This document shows positions 1 through 8,297 of a DNA stretch of 64,000 nucleotides, piece after piece. A model generated the notes under the pieces. That model saw only the letters and a program-made list of their open reading frames with translations, was not told the origin of the DNA and did no database searches. The stretch comes from Cyclobacterium sp. GTDB lineage: Bacteria > Bacteroidota > Bacteroidia > Cytophagales > Cyclobacteriaceae. Made by a program: the position numbers and the translations under genes. The stretch's first letter is position 1. Every line of letters begins with the position of its first letter. The stretch is taken from NCBI RefSeq assembly GCF_014762705.1, contig NZ_JABURL010000065.1:38833-102832 (forward strand). Reading direction: 5' to 3'.

Positions 1-2366
1 TGGAAAGGGATTTTCAGGTTGATGTTGACATTTCTTCCCTGTTCAGGGAGATTGAGTAACCTGTATCTGCTGAGGTGGTTGTAGTAAAATGTATCCAGGA
101 GGTTTTGACCACTGATTTGAAGTTTCCAATCCTGATTTCCGACAGGTACCTCCCATCCCAAACCAGTGTCCAGCAGGCCGTAACCATCTGTGACGCGTTC
201 ATTTCTATCCACTCTTTCCTGAGTTGCTACATGCCTGTATTCCAGGTATATATATCCGTTTTTAAAAAAGCGTGAAAAACCGGCTGGCAGGGTCCATTCC
301 AAACCTGAAAGCAGGCTTGCAGGAGGGGTCAGGGGCAGAGGAAGTCCACTATCCAGATTGTAGTTGTAAACGTACTCAGCTGCCATTGTAGCCTTCAATG
401 ATTTGAAGAGAACCCATTGCAACTTTAATTCAGCGCCAGAAAAAAAGGCATCGTTCTGCCGGTATTCCCAAAGGGTGCCTGCAGCTGGTAAAGTGGAAAA
501 CCTGCCGGTAGGGGCCAGGTAGATATAACCATCATAATAGGAAATAAAAGGACTAAAGCCTACCAGAAAATTATCTTTGGAGTAGGTATAATTCAAGTCA
601 GCCTGAAAACTCCGTTCGCTATTCAGATTGGCATCTCCCACTTCATGTCTGAAATTTCCATGATGTACACCATTGGTAGCCAATTCTATGGGAGTAGGGA
701 TGCGGTAACTGCTTCCCAGATTTAGCTTGAAATTGTTTTTTTCATCTATAATCCAGGATAATCCCGTTGAGCCACTGAGGTTAAAGAAATTTCGGTTGAT
801 GTCGGGATTACGTTGGGTGGTTTCTCCTGTTGGGTTAAGCGAATTGTCATAAACGGGTTGATAGTGGGCTTGGATATCGTGCATGGCTCCATCCAAACGA
901 AGACCTGCGTTGACGATAAAGTTGTCTTGCCAACGGTATTCATGGAAATAAAACAGGCCGGAACTCAGAGACTGAAAATCCGGAAGCAGGAATTCGAAAC
1001 CCCCGAATTTATTTTCCATCCATGCAGATTGGAAACCTATGATGGATTGATGGTCTTGGTTAATATGGTAGTTGAACCTGACATTGGCGGTATAGGTATC
1101 CAAAAACAGGGCCAGGGCAAGATTTCCTTCTGGCGTGGGGCCGACGCCATGAATATGTGGCAAGGATTCTTCAAGCCTGTTGTTTCTTTGATAGCCCAGG
1201 TCAATTTCCAACCAGTTTTTATTCAATTGTATATTGGTATTGGAGATGACCTTTAAGTGCATATTGTCATGTCTGGGGTACTCAATATTCCCATAGGAGC
1301 CATTGTGCCGGAGGTTGTAACTGTTTGGAATACCTACTGCCCCTGTAAATATTCCCGCTGTTTGGTTAAATTGACTAATGGTTAGGGTGGATTTACCCCA
1401 ATCTTTTCTCAAACCGGCCATGAAGGAAAAGTGTCTTTCTTTTCCTGCCGTATTTTTTAGCCGGTTATCATAGACAGGCAATTCAAATCCGGCATAGACA
1501 AAGCGATCAGCAGGCACCCGGTAATCCTGAAAATTCTGTAGGGTAACCCGAGCCTTGAAAACAAAATCATTTTCATTCCCTTCCACCATGGCAGAATGGC
1601 TGCGCATGTTGTTATTGGTTCGGTAACTGTTGATCAGGTGGCCCTGAAGGGTACCTTCTTCCGGAAGTGGAGCTGGAGAAATATTAATTACCCCGGACAT
1701 GCCATCTGACCCATATATCAAAGAGGCAGGCCCCTTGACAATTTCCACCCTATCAACATCAAAAGGGTCGATTTCAAGGCCATGGTCAGCTCCCCATTGC
1801 TGTCCTTCCTGTTTGATTCCCCTGTCATTGACCATGATACGGTTGAAACTCATGCCCCTGATGACGGGTTTACTGATTCCCACTCCGGTGTTGATGGTAC
1901 TGATGCCGGGAAGTTTCTCCAATGCATTGGAGAAAGTGCCTGAATTGTTTTTCTCAATAAAATCCCGGTCCACCACTTCGATGGTTTGGGATTGCTCTAT
2001 GGGTCCGTTTTTAAAGGGATTGGCTTCTATTGTAAGTGATTGCAGGGTAATGGCAGTTTCTACCATAGTAAAATTGAGTTCCAAATCTTCTGATTCCAAA
2101 TTAATGGTTTTGGTCAGTGATTTGTACCCAATATGGGTAATGTGCAAGTGGTAACTCCCAGGATTTAGTCCTTTTATACTAAATGTGCCATCCAAAGATG
2201 CTGCAGTCCCTTTTCCTAATTCATGTACCAGAATACTTGCGGGCAAGGGCTCACCCGATTCATCTACTACCTTTCCTTTTACAGTATAGGTTTGCTTTTC
2301 TTGTGCAAATACTAAAATAATGGGGAATAGAAATAGACAAAAACAGAATAGAAAGATATTTTTCAC
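1..2366 (-). CDS. TonB-dependent outer-membrane receptor (3' end cut by window edge)
   Basis: The reading frame is open from a GTG at 2366 to the window edge, about 788 codons with no stop. The start is chosen because it gives a clean signal peptide (MKNIFLF..., cleaved near VFAQE). A carboxypeptidase-like regulatory domain follows at about residues 25-105 (VKGKVVDESGEPLP, then GTFSIKGLNPGSY). The plug domain lies at about 115-230 and holds ALEKLPGIS, PVIRGMSFNRI and VEIVKGPASLIYGSDG. The rest is aromatic-rich beta-barrel sequence, and the last visible residues (NINLKIPF) look like the barrel end, so only a few codons are probably missing. Receptors of this class import siderophores, metals or oligosaccharides with energy from TonB/ExbBD. 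The plug motif ADHGLEIDPF recalls ZnuD/metal-type receptors, but the substrate is not settled by sequence. Confidence 0.93.
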   Translation of the reverse strand, partial: MKNIFLFCFCLFLFPIILVFAQEKQTYTVKGKVVDESGEPLPASILVHELGKGTAASLDGTFSIKGLNPGSYHLHITHIGYKSLTKTINLESEDLELNFTMVETAITLQSLTIEANPFKNGPIEQSQTIEVVDRDFIEKNNSGTFSNALEKLPGISTINTGVGISKPVIRGMSFNRIMVNDRGIKQEGQQWGADHGLEIDPFDVDRVEIVKGPASLIYGSDGMSGVINISPAPLPEEGTLQGHLINSYRTNNNMRSHSAMVEGNENDFVFKARVTLQNFQDYRVPADRFVYAGFELPVYDNRLKNTAGKERHFSFMAGLRKDWGKSTLTISQFNQTAGIFTGAVGIPNSYNLRHNGSYGNIEYPRHDNMHLKVISNTNIQLNKNWLEIDLGYQRNNRLEESLPHIHGVGPTPEGNLALALFLDTYTANVRFNYHINQDHQSIIGFQSAWMENKFGGFEFLLPDFQSLSSGLFYFHEYRWQDNFIVNAGLRLDGAMHDIQAHYQPVYDNSLNPTGETTQRNPDINRNFFNLSGSTGLSWIIDEKNNFKLNLGSSYRIPTPIELATNGVHHGNFRHEVGDANLNSERSFQADLNYTYSKDNFLVGFSPFISYYDGYIYLAPTGRFSTLPAAGTLWEYRQNDAFFSGAELKLQWVLFKSLKATMAAEYVYNYNLDSGLPLPLTPPASLLSGLEWTLPAGFSRFFKNGYIYLEYRHVATQERVDRNERVTDGYGLLDTGLGWEVPVGNQDWKLQISGQNLLDTFYYNHLSRYRLLNLPEQGRNVNINLKIPF

Positions 2367-2461
2367 AAATCTGAAGGATGATTTAAACCGTAATTCGGTT
2401 ACAAAGGTATCCTTAAATATCTATTCTTGCAACAATATGGCAGCGGAAGACAAGTTGCCTG

Positions 2462-2674
2462 CTATTTAGTTTTGAGTCTGTCAAGAAGATGTTCGAGGCC
2501 ATTGAGTCTGATTTCATACATGGTTTCCAGCCAAATGCCCAATTTTCCTTCCGGAAATCCTTTTCTTTTAAACCAGATCAGGTAATGCTCAGGGATATCA
2601 CAGATCAATTTGTTTTTATATTTCCCAAAAGGCATTTTTTTGGATACCAGGTCCAGGAGGATATTTTGATCCAT
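2462..2674 (-). CDS. DUF3820 family small protein
   Basis: A 70-residue protein with the family pattern MPFGKYKNKL near residue 14, then DIPEHYLIWFKRKGFPEGKLG and a C-terminal NGLEHLLDRL helix. This matches DUF3820, a short widespread family whose Pfam label (putative quorum-sensing-regulated virulence factor) says little about function. No signal peptide or membrane segment is visible. It starts 6 bases after the stop of the four-helix membrane gene upstream on the same strand (2681-3112), so the two probably share a transcript. Biochemical role unknown. Confidence 0.85.
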   Translation of the reverse strand: MDQNILLDLVSKKMPFGKYKNKLICDIPEHYLIWFKRKGFPEGKLGIWLETMYEIRLNGLEHLLDRLKTK

Positions 2675-2680
2675 AAGTTA

Positions 2681-3112
2681 TTAATTCAACCAGGCATTCC
2701 AGGGGATCCTGCTCAGAATAAGAATAAAAGCAATTCCATAAAACATGTAAATGCTTCTAAAGCGGCTTCTACTTTCTGTTAGTTTTTTGGCCCTGCTATA
2801 GCCGATGGTGATCAGGGCTACTGCCAATATATTAATTAAAGGATGCTCCAAGGCATATAAGCGGCTCAAGCTATCTCCCATGGCCTCCCCACTCAGATTT
2901 GAAAATCCCAAAGGGCTTAAAAAATACAAGACAATGCCTATCAATAATTGTATATGTGCCAGTATCATTCCTATCAATCCAAATTTACGGTCTTTTTCCC
3001 CAAATTCTTTTCCGCTCAATGCTCCAAAAAGTGCTAAAATAAAACTGAAGATAATTCCTGCCAGTACGAGGTATGCCAGATAGGAATGAAGGTGTTGGAA
3101 TCCGGTGGTCAT
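2681..3112 (-). CDS. Four-helix membrane protein, cytochrome-b-like annotation in relatives
   Basis: A 143-residue integral membrane protein with four hydrophobic segments at about residues 9-31, 46-66, 90-107 and 122-138. A conserved early His pair region (QHLHSYLAYLVL), a mid-protein His (LAHIQLLIGIVLYFLSP) and a later EHP in LYALEHPLINILA are visible. Related Bacteroidota proteins are commonly labelled cytochrome B, but I see no firm bis-heme signature, so heme binding is inference only. It heads a two-gene unit with the DUF3820 gene and diverges from the MFS gene across a 300-bp spacer that holds a 16-bp palindrome. Confidence 0.7.
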   Translation of the reverse strand: MTTGFQHLHSYLAYLVLAGIIFSFILALFGALSGKEFGEKDRKFGLIGMILAHIQLLIGIVLYFLSPLGFSNLSGEAMGDSLSRLYALEHPLINILAVALITIGYSRAKKLTESRSRFRSIYMFYGIAFILILSRIPWNAWLN

Positions 3113-3210
3113 ATTTTTAATGGTTTTCTTTTACAAAAGTCTAAATAAAGAAAAAAAAACCAGTCCACCATTAAAAAAGCAGGTCTTTGTATCAAAATTA
3201 TTTACTTCTA

Positions 3211-3226
3211 TACTCAAATTTGAGTA
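3211..3226. promoter_or_regulatory. Perfect 16-bp palindrome, candidate operator
   Basis: TACTCAAATTTGAGTA reads identically on both strands and lies between two divergently transcribed genes, about 100 bp from one start and 190 bp from the other. A 16-bp perfect palindrome in such a place suits a dimeric regulator such as a MarR, Lrp or TetR-type protein, but no regulator gene is adjacent and the AT-rich composition makes chance occurrence possible. Confidence 0.4.
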
Positions 3227-3387
3227 GGCAAATTGGGATTATTCCAGCTGAAGGCCTTATAAGCTCTTCTTTCATTTTATATAATATCTAGGAATTATCT
3301 TTCATCTTTCTTTGGTTTGGTTTTTTGTAAATGTATTTTTTGGTAATTTCACAAATTATATTTCCATTTTCCCCAAAAGGCTTTTTA

Positions 3388-3395
3388 TAAATTTG
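3388..3395 (+). promoter_or_regulatory. Candidate Bacteroidota -7 box before the MFS gene
   Basis: TAAATTTG matches the Bacteroidota primary sigma factor -7 consensus TAnnTTTG and lies 18 bases before the ATG at 3413. No clear TTTG -33 element is seen at the usual distance, so this is a weak call. Confidence 0.4.
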
Positions 3396-3412
3396 CATAA
3401 ATCACAGCTGCG

Positions 3413-4693
3413 ATGAATTATTGGAATTTTATATTGGAAAACAGGAGACTTTTGGCATTCGGGCTATTGATGACCTGTTTATCCGGGTATGGTCAAACCT
3501 ATCTTTTGGCTTTGTATGTGCCTTATCTGATAGAGGAATTTTCGCTCCAAAATGCGCAGATCAGTGTTTACTATATGGTAGCAACCATTGGAAGTGCCTT
3601 TCTTTTGCCGCAGGTTGGAAAATACATAGATCAAATAAGCCTAAAAAAATATACCCTCCTGGCTACCCTGGTCTTTTTAATGGCCCTGGTTTTGATGAGT
3701 TTAAATCATTATTGGTACCTGCTTCCGGTAGCTTTTTTTGGCTTGCGAATTGCCGGACAAGGACTTTTTAGTCATATTGCCATTACCAGCATGTCCAAGT
3801 ATTTTTTAAAGGGCAGGGGCAAGGCCATCAGTTTGGCTTCCCTGGGGCATCCCTTTGGTCAGGCTATTTTGCCCATTTTGGTGGTGGCATTAATCAATAT
3901 TTTCGGATGGAGAGAATCCCTTATGGTAAATGCGGCCATAGTCTTATTAGTGGTGCCTATATACCTGTATTTTTTTATTGATGAAAAAAACCTTGTGGTC
4001 CATGAAGAAACTGCAGCTATAGGAAAGGATGGTTCAAAAAAGGAAGTTTCCCAATGGGAAATCCTCAAATCTGGTTCTTTTTGGTTGCTTGCTCCCAACC
4101 TGTTTGTGCTTTCTTTTACCGTCACAGGCTTGTTTTTTTATCAGTTTGCCATTGCTGATTTTAAGGGGTGGACACTGGAATGGATGGCTGTAGGGCTTAC
4201 CTTCTATGCCATCGCTGGCTCCATGGCCATTTTGTTTGCAGGCCCCCTGATTGATAAGTTTTCAGCAAGAAAATTTTTTCCATTTTATTTGATACCCTTT
4301 CTCTTTGCCATCCTGTTTATTTGGTTGTTCAATGATCAGCTGGTCATTTTTCCTTACATGATTTTGATGGGTGCCTCAGCAGGATTTGGCAATGCCATCA
4401 TGTCTGCCCTGCAGGTGGAATTGTTTGGGGCCACTTTTATTGGCAAGGTAAGAAGTATTTTTGCATCCATCATGGTGCTTAGCTCTGCTGTGGGACCTGC
4501 TGTATACGGTGTAGTTGTAGATGCAGGATTTAGCTTTGATGTAATCTTTATTGGCTCTACTGTTTTGATTTTATTGGTTATTATTCAGTCTTTTAGGATT
4601 ATACCTGATTTTACTTATGCCAAGATGAAATATAAATTTAAAAAGCGGCACAGGAGGTTTGACTTTTTCAATATATTCAATTTAAAGCATTGA
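3413..4693 (+). CDS. MFS transporter
   Basis: A 426-residue protein with about 12 hydrophobic segments in two halves separated by a charged central loop near residues 190-215 (DEKNLVVHEETAAIGKDGSKK). This is the usual major facilitator layout and length. The ATG at 3413 directly opens into the first helix. The first half holds the loop GKYIDQISLKKY after helix 2, which is the position of the MFS signature; the matching loop in the second half reads GPLIDKFSARKF. It resembles monocarboxylate or oxalate:formate-antiporter-like MFS proteins in general form, but the substrate cannot be read from the sequence. It is monocistronic, with a weak stem (CTTCT/AGAAG) and a run of A bases just after the stop. 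Confidence 0.85.
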   Translation: MNYWNFILENRRLLAFGLLMTCLSGYGQTYLLALYVPYLIEEFSLQNAQISVYYMVATIGSAFLLPQVGKYIDQISLKKYTLLATLVFLMALVLMSLNHYWYLLPVAFFGLRIAGQGLFSHIAITSMSKYFLKGRGKAISLASLGHPFGQAILPILVVALINIFGWRESLMVNAAIVLLVVPIYLYFFIDEKNLVVHEETAAIGKDGSKKEVSQWEILKSGSFWLLAPNLFVLSFTVTGLFFYQFAIADFKGWTLEWMAVGLTFYAIAGSMAILFAGPLIDKFSARKFFPFYLIPFLFAILFIWLFNDQLVIFPYMILMGASAGFGNAIMSALQVELFGATFIGKVRSIFASIMVLSSAVGPAVYGVVVDAGFSFDVIFIGSTVLILLVIIQSFRIIPDFTYAKMKYKFKKRHRRFDFFNIFNLKH

Positions 4694-4766
4694 GCTTCTC
4701 CTGTTTATGCAGAAGAGTTATAATAAAAAAAATTACCCTGCTGAAAGCGGATAAACCCGATGAATT

Positions 4767-4797
4767 TTTGTGTTCTATCCCAATGAATTTATATTTG
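4767..4797 (+). promoter_or_regulatory. Consensus Bacteroidota promoter
   Basis: TTTG at 4767-4770 is followed after 19 bases by TATATTTG at 4790-4797. This agrees in both elements and in spacing with the Bacteroidota housekeeping promoter (-33 TTTG, -7 TAnnTTTG). Transcription would begin about 5-8 bases downstream, giving a very short leader before the ATG at 4817. Confidence 0.65.
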
Positions 4798-4816
4798 CAA
4801 TAACAAAAAAATAGCC

Positions 4817-5038
4817 ATGCAAACATTTGTAGCTCTCCTGATATTTACTTGCTGTTATGGTCTACTTTTTCTTTCCATGTTTCCGGTGAAGCAGTTCAAA
4901 AAATTCAACAAGATTACCCAATCTGCAAAAAATACGATCTATAAACAATATGACCTGACCTGGCCTTATTTTCTTTCCTTTTTAGGAGGTTATATTGTGG
5001 CCTCTTTTATGGTTTATCTTATTCAGGATTCTATATAG
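4817..5038 (+). CDS. Small two-helix membrane protein, function unknown
   Basis: A 73-residue protein with hydrophobic segments at about residues 3-20 (TFVALLIFTCCYGLLFL) and 50-69 (FLSFLGGYIVASFMVYLI), joined by a basic loop (KQFKKFNKITQSAKNTIYK) that probably faces the cytoplasm. I do not recognise a family. Support for a real gene comes from a consensus promoter placed immediately upstream, from the membrane-protein composition, and from its fit between a transporter and argH. It converges on argH with only 7 bases between the stop codons. Confidence 0.6.
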   Translation: MQTFVALLIFTCCYGLLFLSMFPVKQFKKFNKITQSAKNTIYKQYDLTWPYFLSFLGGYIVASFMVYLIQDSI

Positions 5039-5045
5039 CCGCTGT

Positions 5046-6371
5046 TTATTGCCAGAGCTTCTCTTCCGCCTGGATGGCTTTTGAAAAGTCAATACCCGAC
5101 GCCTTCATCTTCTCCTTGATTTCTTCCAAACAGAGGTTGCCAATACTACCCTCATGGGTGTGTTTTACTTTGGTACCCGGAGCGAAGTTGTCTTTTTCTA
5201 TATCCATTCCGACTTTTTTGTAGGCATCCCTGAAGGGCATTCCTTCCAGCACCAAACGATTCACTTCTTCAACACTAAATAAATAGGCGAAAAAATCATT
5301 GTCCAGCAGATTCTTTTTAACCTTTATGTTTTCCAACATCAAACGGGCGATTTTCAGGCTGTCATTTAATTGTTCAAAGGCTGGAAAAATCGTTTCTTTT
5401 AACAATTGCAAGTCCCGGTGGTACCCTGTACTCAGGTTGGTCAACAGCATCATGATACTTTGAGGGTAAGCCTGGATCTGGTTGGTTTTAGCCCTGATCA
5501 GTTCAAATACATCCGGATTTTTCTTGTGCGGCATGATACTGGAACCAGTGGTCAGTTCATCCGGAAAATGGATAAAACCAAAGTGCTGGTTCATGTACAT
5601 GATGGCATCTGTAGCCAGGCGGTTTAAAGTTCCGGCTGTACCAGCAAGCGCGAAGGATAGGAATTTTTCAGTCTTTCCCCGGCTATTCTGGGCGTTGATC
5701 ACATTGTAATGCATGTCAGCGAAGCCCAGTAATTCAGTAGTCATGGTTCTGTTTAAAGGAAAGGAGGAGCCATATCCCGCTGCTGAGCCCAAAGGATTGC
5801 GATTGACCAAAGCATAGGCCGATTGCCAAAGATGCATGTCCTCTGCCAATCCTTCGGCCAGGGAACCAAACCAAAGTCCAAAAGAGGAAGGCATGGCCAA
5901 CTGGGTGTGCGTATAGCCAGGCATCAGGTCATCCTTGTGCTTTTCGGCAAGGTCCACCAATAAATCAAATAGGTTTTGGGTTTCCTCTACGGTTTGCTGG
6001 ATAGCATGCCGGTAATACAGCTTCAAATCCACCAAAACCTGGTCATTTCTAGACCTTCCGCTATGGAGTTTTTTGCCTATATCGCCATAGCGTTCTGTCA
6101 ACAAAAATTCTACCTGGCTGTGCACATCCTCCACGCCTGGAGCAATGGTAAATATGCCTTTTCGTATTTCTTCCCGGATTTCCTTAAGCCCTTTAATCAG
6201 TACCTGCAGTTCTTTTTCGGTCAACAGGCCTATTGAAGCCAACATATGGGCATGTGCCATGGATCCGCTTACATCAAAAGGTGCTAATATAAGATCAAAC
6301 TCCGGATCCCTGCCTATGGTAAAGGTTTCAACTTCCTTTTTGCTGGTTTTGTCTTTTTGCCAAAGTTTCAT
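5046..6371 (-). CDS. argH: Argininosuccinate lyase
   Basis: Cleaves argininosuccinate into arginine and fumarate, the last step of arginine synthesis, in the cytoplasm as a homotetramer. The 441-residue length is normal. The fumarase/aspartase superfamily signature GSSIMPHKKNPD lies near residue 280, and other conserved stretches include HSGRSRNDQV near residue 105, PGYTHTQLAMPSSFG near 155 and NPLGSAAGYGSSFPLNR near 195. It is the last gene of the minus-strand arginine operon; its ATG overlaps the stop of the M20 peptidase gene argE (6368-7453) by 4 bases, so translation is probably coupled. Start codon and length agree with the family. Confidence 0.97.
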   Translation of the reverse strand: MKLWQKDKTSKKEVETFTIGRDPEFDLILAPFDVSGSMAHAHMLASIGLLTEKELQVLIKGLKEIREEIRKGIFTIAPGVEDVHSQVEFLLTERYGDIGKKLHSGRSRNDQVLVDLKLYYRHAIQQTVEETQNLFDLLVDLAEKHKDDLMPGYTHTQLAMPSSFGLWFGSLAEGLAEDMHLWQSAYALVNRNPLGSAAGYGSSFPLNRTMTTELLGFADMHYNVINAQNSRGKTEKFLSFALAGTAGTLNRLATDAIMYMNQHFGFIHFPDELTTGSSIMPHKKNPDVFELIRAKTNQIQAYPQSIMMLLTNLSTGYHRDLQLLKETIFPAFEQLNDSLKIARLMLENIKVKKNLLDNDFFAYLFSVEEVNRLVLEGMPFRDAYKKVGMDIEKDNFAPGTKVKHTHEGSIGNLCLEEIKEKMKASGIDFSKAIQAEEKLWQ

Positions 6372-7453
6372 TTTTTGGGTTGGTTTAGTATGGAAAAATA
6401 GGTTTCCAACAGGTTGATGTAAATGGATATGCCCTGATTTATTTCTTCAATATAGATGAACTCGTCAGGACTGTGTGATCTGGCAGAATCTCCCGGACCG
6501 ATTTTTACCGAAGGGTAGGGGATCAGGGCCTGATCTGATAAGGTAGGACTTCCGAAGGTTTCCAACTGCAAAGATTTCCCTGCCCTAACCATGGGGTGGT
6601 GTTCGTCAATATGAGAAGAGTTAAGCCGCAGTGAGCGGGGCTGAAGTTCGGCTTTTAATTCCTGTTGAAGTTCTTTCAAAGCTTCTTCCAGACTGTAGGC
6701 ATCTGTTACCCGCACATCCAGGGTATAGGTGCATTGGTCTGGAACAACATTGTGTTGAGATCCTGCATGAATAATGGTGGCAGATACTTTATTGGGTCCC
6801 AGAAAGGGGGAGACTTTTTTAAATTTAAAGCCCTTTATGGCAATTAAATCATCCAAGGCCTCATAGATGGCATTAACGCCTTCTTCCCTGGCAGCATGAC
6901 CTGCTTTGCCCTTCACGGTTGCGTCTACAACCATTAGACCCTTTTCGGCCACTGCCATTTTCATCTCTGTTGGTTCGCCTACTATGGCACAGGCCATTTC
7001 AGGGAGGAATGGAATCAGGGATTCCATTCCTCCCTTGCCGCTGATTTCTTCTTCTGCCGAAGCTACAAACAACAAATTGACAGGCAGTGGTCTGCCAAGG
7101 AAATAAACAAAAGTAGCCAGCAAACTCACCAGACATCCCCCGGCATCATTGGACCCAAGTCCAAACAATTTTCCGGCTGATGTGAGAGGATTATAGGGGT
7201 CGAGGGTATATCCCTGATTGGGTTTGACGGTATCATGATGAGAATTGAGCATGACAGTGGGAAGAGATGAGTCATAATCCCTATGGAATGCCCAGATATT
7301 ATTGCCTTTTCGATGGGTGCCAACTTTCTTTTCTTTTAGAAAAGCCTGGAGTATATCAGCAGTTTTGTCTTCGGATTTACTCAAAGAAGGTGTCCTGATA
7401 AGTTCTTTTAGTAAGTGTAAGGCCTCTTTTTTTATAATATCTAAATTTTCCAA
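6368..7453 (-). CDS. argE: M20 family N-acylornithine/N-acylcitrulline deacylase
   Basis: A 361-residue zinc-dependent M20 hydrolase. Zinc-binding elements are visible: SHHDTV near residue 72, the GSNDAGG bridging aspartate region near 100, SAEEEIS near 134 and GEPTE near 158. The C-terminal GPGDSARSHSPDEF carries the last His ligand. In this pathway the enzyme removes the N-acyl group from N-acylcitrulline (the product of ArgF') rather than from acylornithine, because the carbamoyl transfer happens on the acylated substrate. Whether the acyl group is acetyl or succinyl depends on the pathway variant; the adjacent ArgF' points to succinyl. It overlaps argH by 4 bases and follows argB by 30 bases. 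Confidence 0.9.
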   Translation of the reverse strand: MENLDIIKKEALHLLKELIRTPSLSKSEDKTADILQAFLKEKKVGTHRKGNNIWAFHRDYDSSLPTVMLNSHHDTVKPNQGYTLDPYNPLTSAGKLFGLGSNDAGGCLVSLLATFVYFLGRPLPVNLLFVASAEEEISGKGGMESLIPFLPEMACAIVGEPTEMKMAVAEKGLMVVDATVKGKAGHAAREEGVNAIYEALDDLIAIKGFKFKKVSPFLGPNKVSATIIHAGSQHNVVPDQCTYTLDVRVTDAYSLEEALKELQQELKAELQPRSLRLNSSHIDEHHPMVRAGKSLQLETFGSPTLSDQALIPYPSVKIGPGDSARSHSPDEFIYIEEINQGISIYINLLETYFSILNQPKK

Positions 7454-7483
7454 GCCAGATAGGTATTTAAAAGCGGAAGTGAG

Positions 7484-8284
7484 TTAATACAAATCATATT
7501 TTAGGGATTCTATGATAGTGCCTGCATTTTTACCCCTGGAGGCCAAAAGTAAGTTTTCCGGCAAACCCATCCAAACGTGATTCACTCCTTTATTAATGGC
7601 GTTAAAGGCGTTTTCCAATTTGGGAATCATTCCTGAATGAATGATTTTATCCTTCATCAATTCTTTATAAATATCCTCATTGATCAGAGGAATCAGGGAG
7701 GCTTCATTTTCGGGATCCATGAGTACTCCCGTCTTGTCAAAACAAAAATAAAGTTTTACCCGATGTATTTTGGCCAGTGCAGTAGCAATTTCCGAGGCGA
7801 TGGTATCCGCATTGGTATTGAGCAACTGCCCCTTTCTGTTGTGGGTAATGGCGCAGAATACAGGGGCAATGTTTTGCTTCATCAGAGATTCCAATAGGGC
7901 TGTATTGACACTTTCCACATCTCCTACAAATCCAAAATCTACTTCCTTTACAGGTCTTTTTACCGATTTAATGGCATTGCCGTCTGCACCGGTAAGTCCG
8001 ATGGCATTCTGTCCATATGCTTGCAGCTGAGCCACCAGGTTTTTATTGATCAGGCCCGCATACACCATGGTCACTACATCTAGTGTATCCTTATCCGTAA
8101 TCCTTCTTCCAAGATGCATTTTTGGTGCTATGCCCAGAGATTTTCCTATTCTGCTGGCCATCACCCCACCTCCGTGAACAAGTATTTTGGTCCCGGGAAA
8201 TTTGGCGAATAGTTTAAGAAAATGGTTGGATTTATCAGGATGATCTATGACGTTACCCCCTATTTTGATTACACTAATGTCCAT
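7484..8284 (-). CDS. argB: N-acylglutamate kinase
   Basis: A 266-residue amino-acid-kinase-fold enzyme that phosphorylates the gamma-carboxylate of N-acetyl- or N-succinyl-glutamate. The nucleotide and substrate loops are visible: IKIGGNVIDHP at the N terminus, LVHGGGVMASRIGKSLGI near residue 35, and GLTGADGNAIKS near residue 102. The Lys in KIGG and the later Lys in HSGMIPKLENA (phosphate contact) are present. The N-terminal helix of arginine-inhibited hexameric forms appears absent, as expected for a dimeric, feedback-insensitive or differently regulated form (inference from the short N terminus). It sits 13 bases after argF' in the operon. Confidence 0.94.
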   Translation of the reverse strand: MDISVIKIGGNVIDHPDKSNHFLKLFAKFPGTKILVHGGGVMASRIGKSLGIAPKMHLGRRITDKDTLDVVTMVYAGLINKNLVAQLQAYGQNAIGLTGADGNAIKSVKRPVKEVDFGFVGDVESVNTALLESLMKQNIAPVFCAITHNRKGQLLNTNADTIASEIATALAKIHRVKLYFCFDKTGVLMDPENEASLIPLINEDIYKELMKDKIIHSGMIPKLENAFNAINKGVNHVWMGLPENLLLASRGKNAGTIIESLKYDLY

Positions 8285-8297
8285 TGGTTTATTTGGT

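Larger units (their letters stand above)
3113..3412. other. 300-bp divergent intergenic region with a perfect palindrome
   Basis: No coding potential is seen on either strand. The spacer separates the minus-strand membrane gene from the plus-strand MFS gene and is AT-rich. It holds a perfect 16-bp palindrome at 3211-3226 and a -7-like box at 3388-3395, each listed separately. Confidence 0.8.

Noticed and set aside
813..1256. A 147-codon plus-strand frame inside the TonB receptor
   Set aside because: It is antisense to the clear receptor coding frame and shows no domain.
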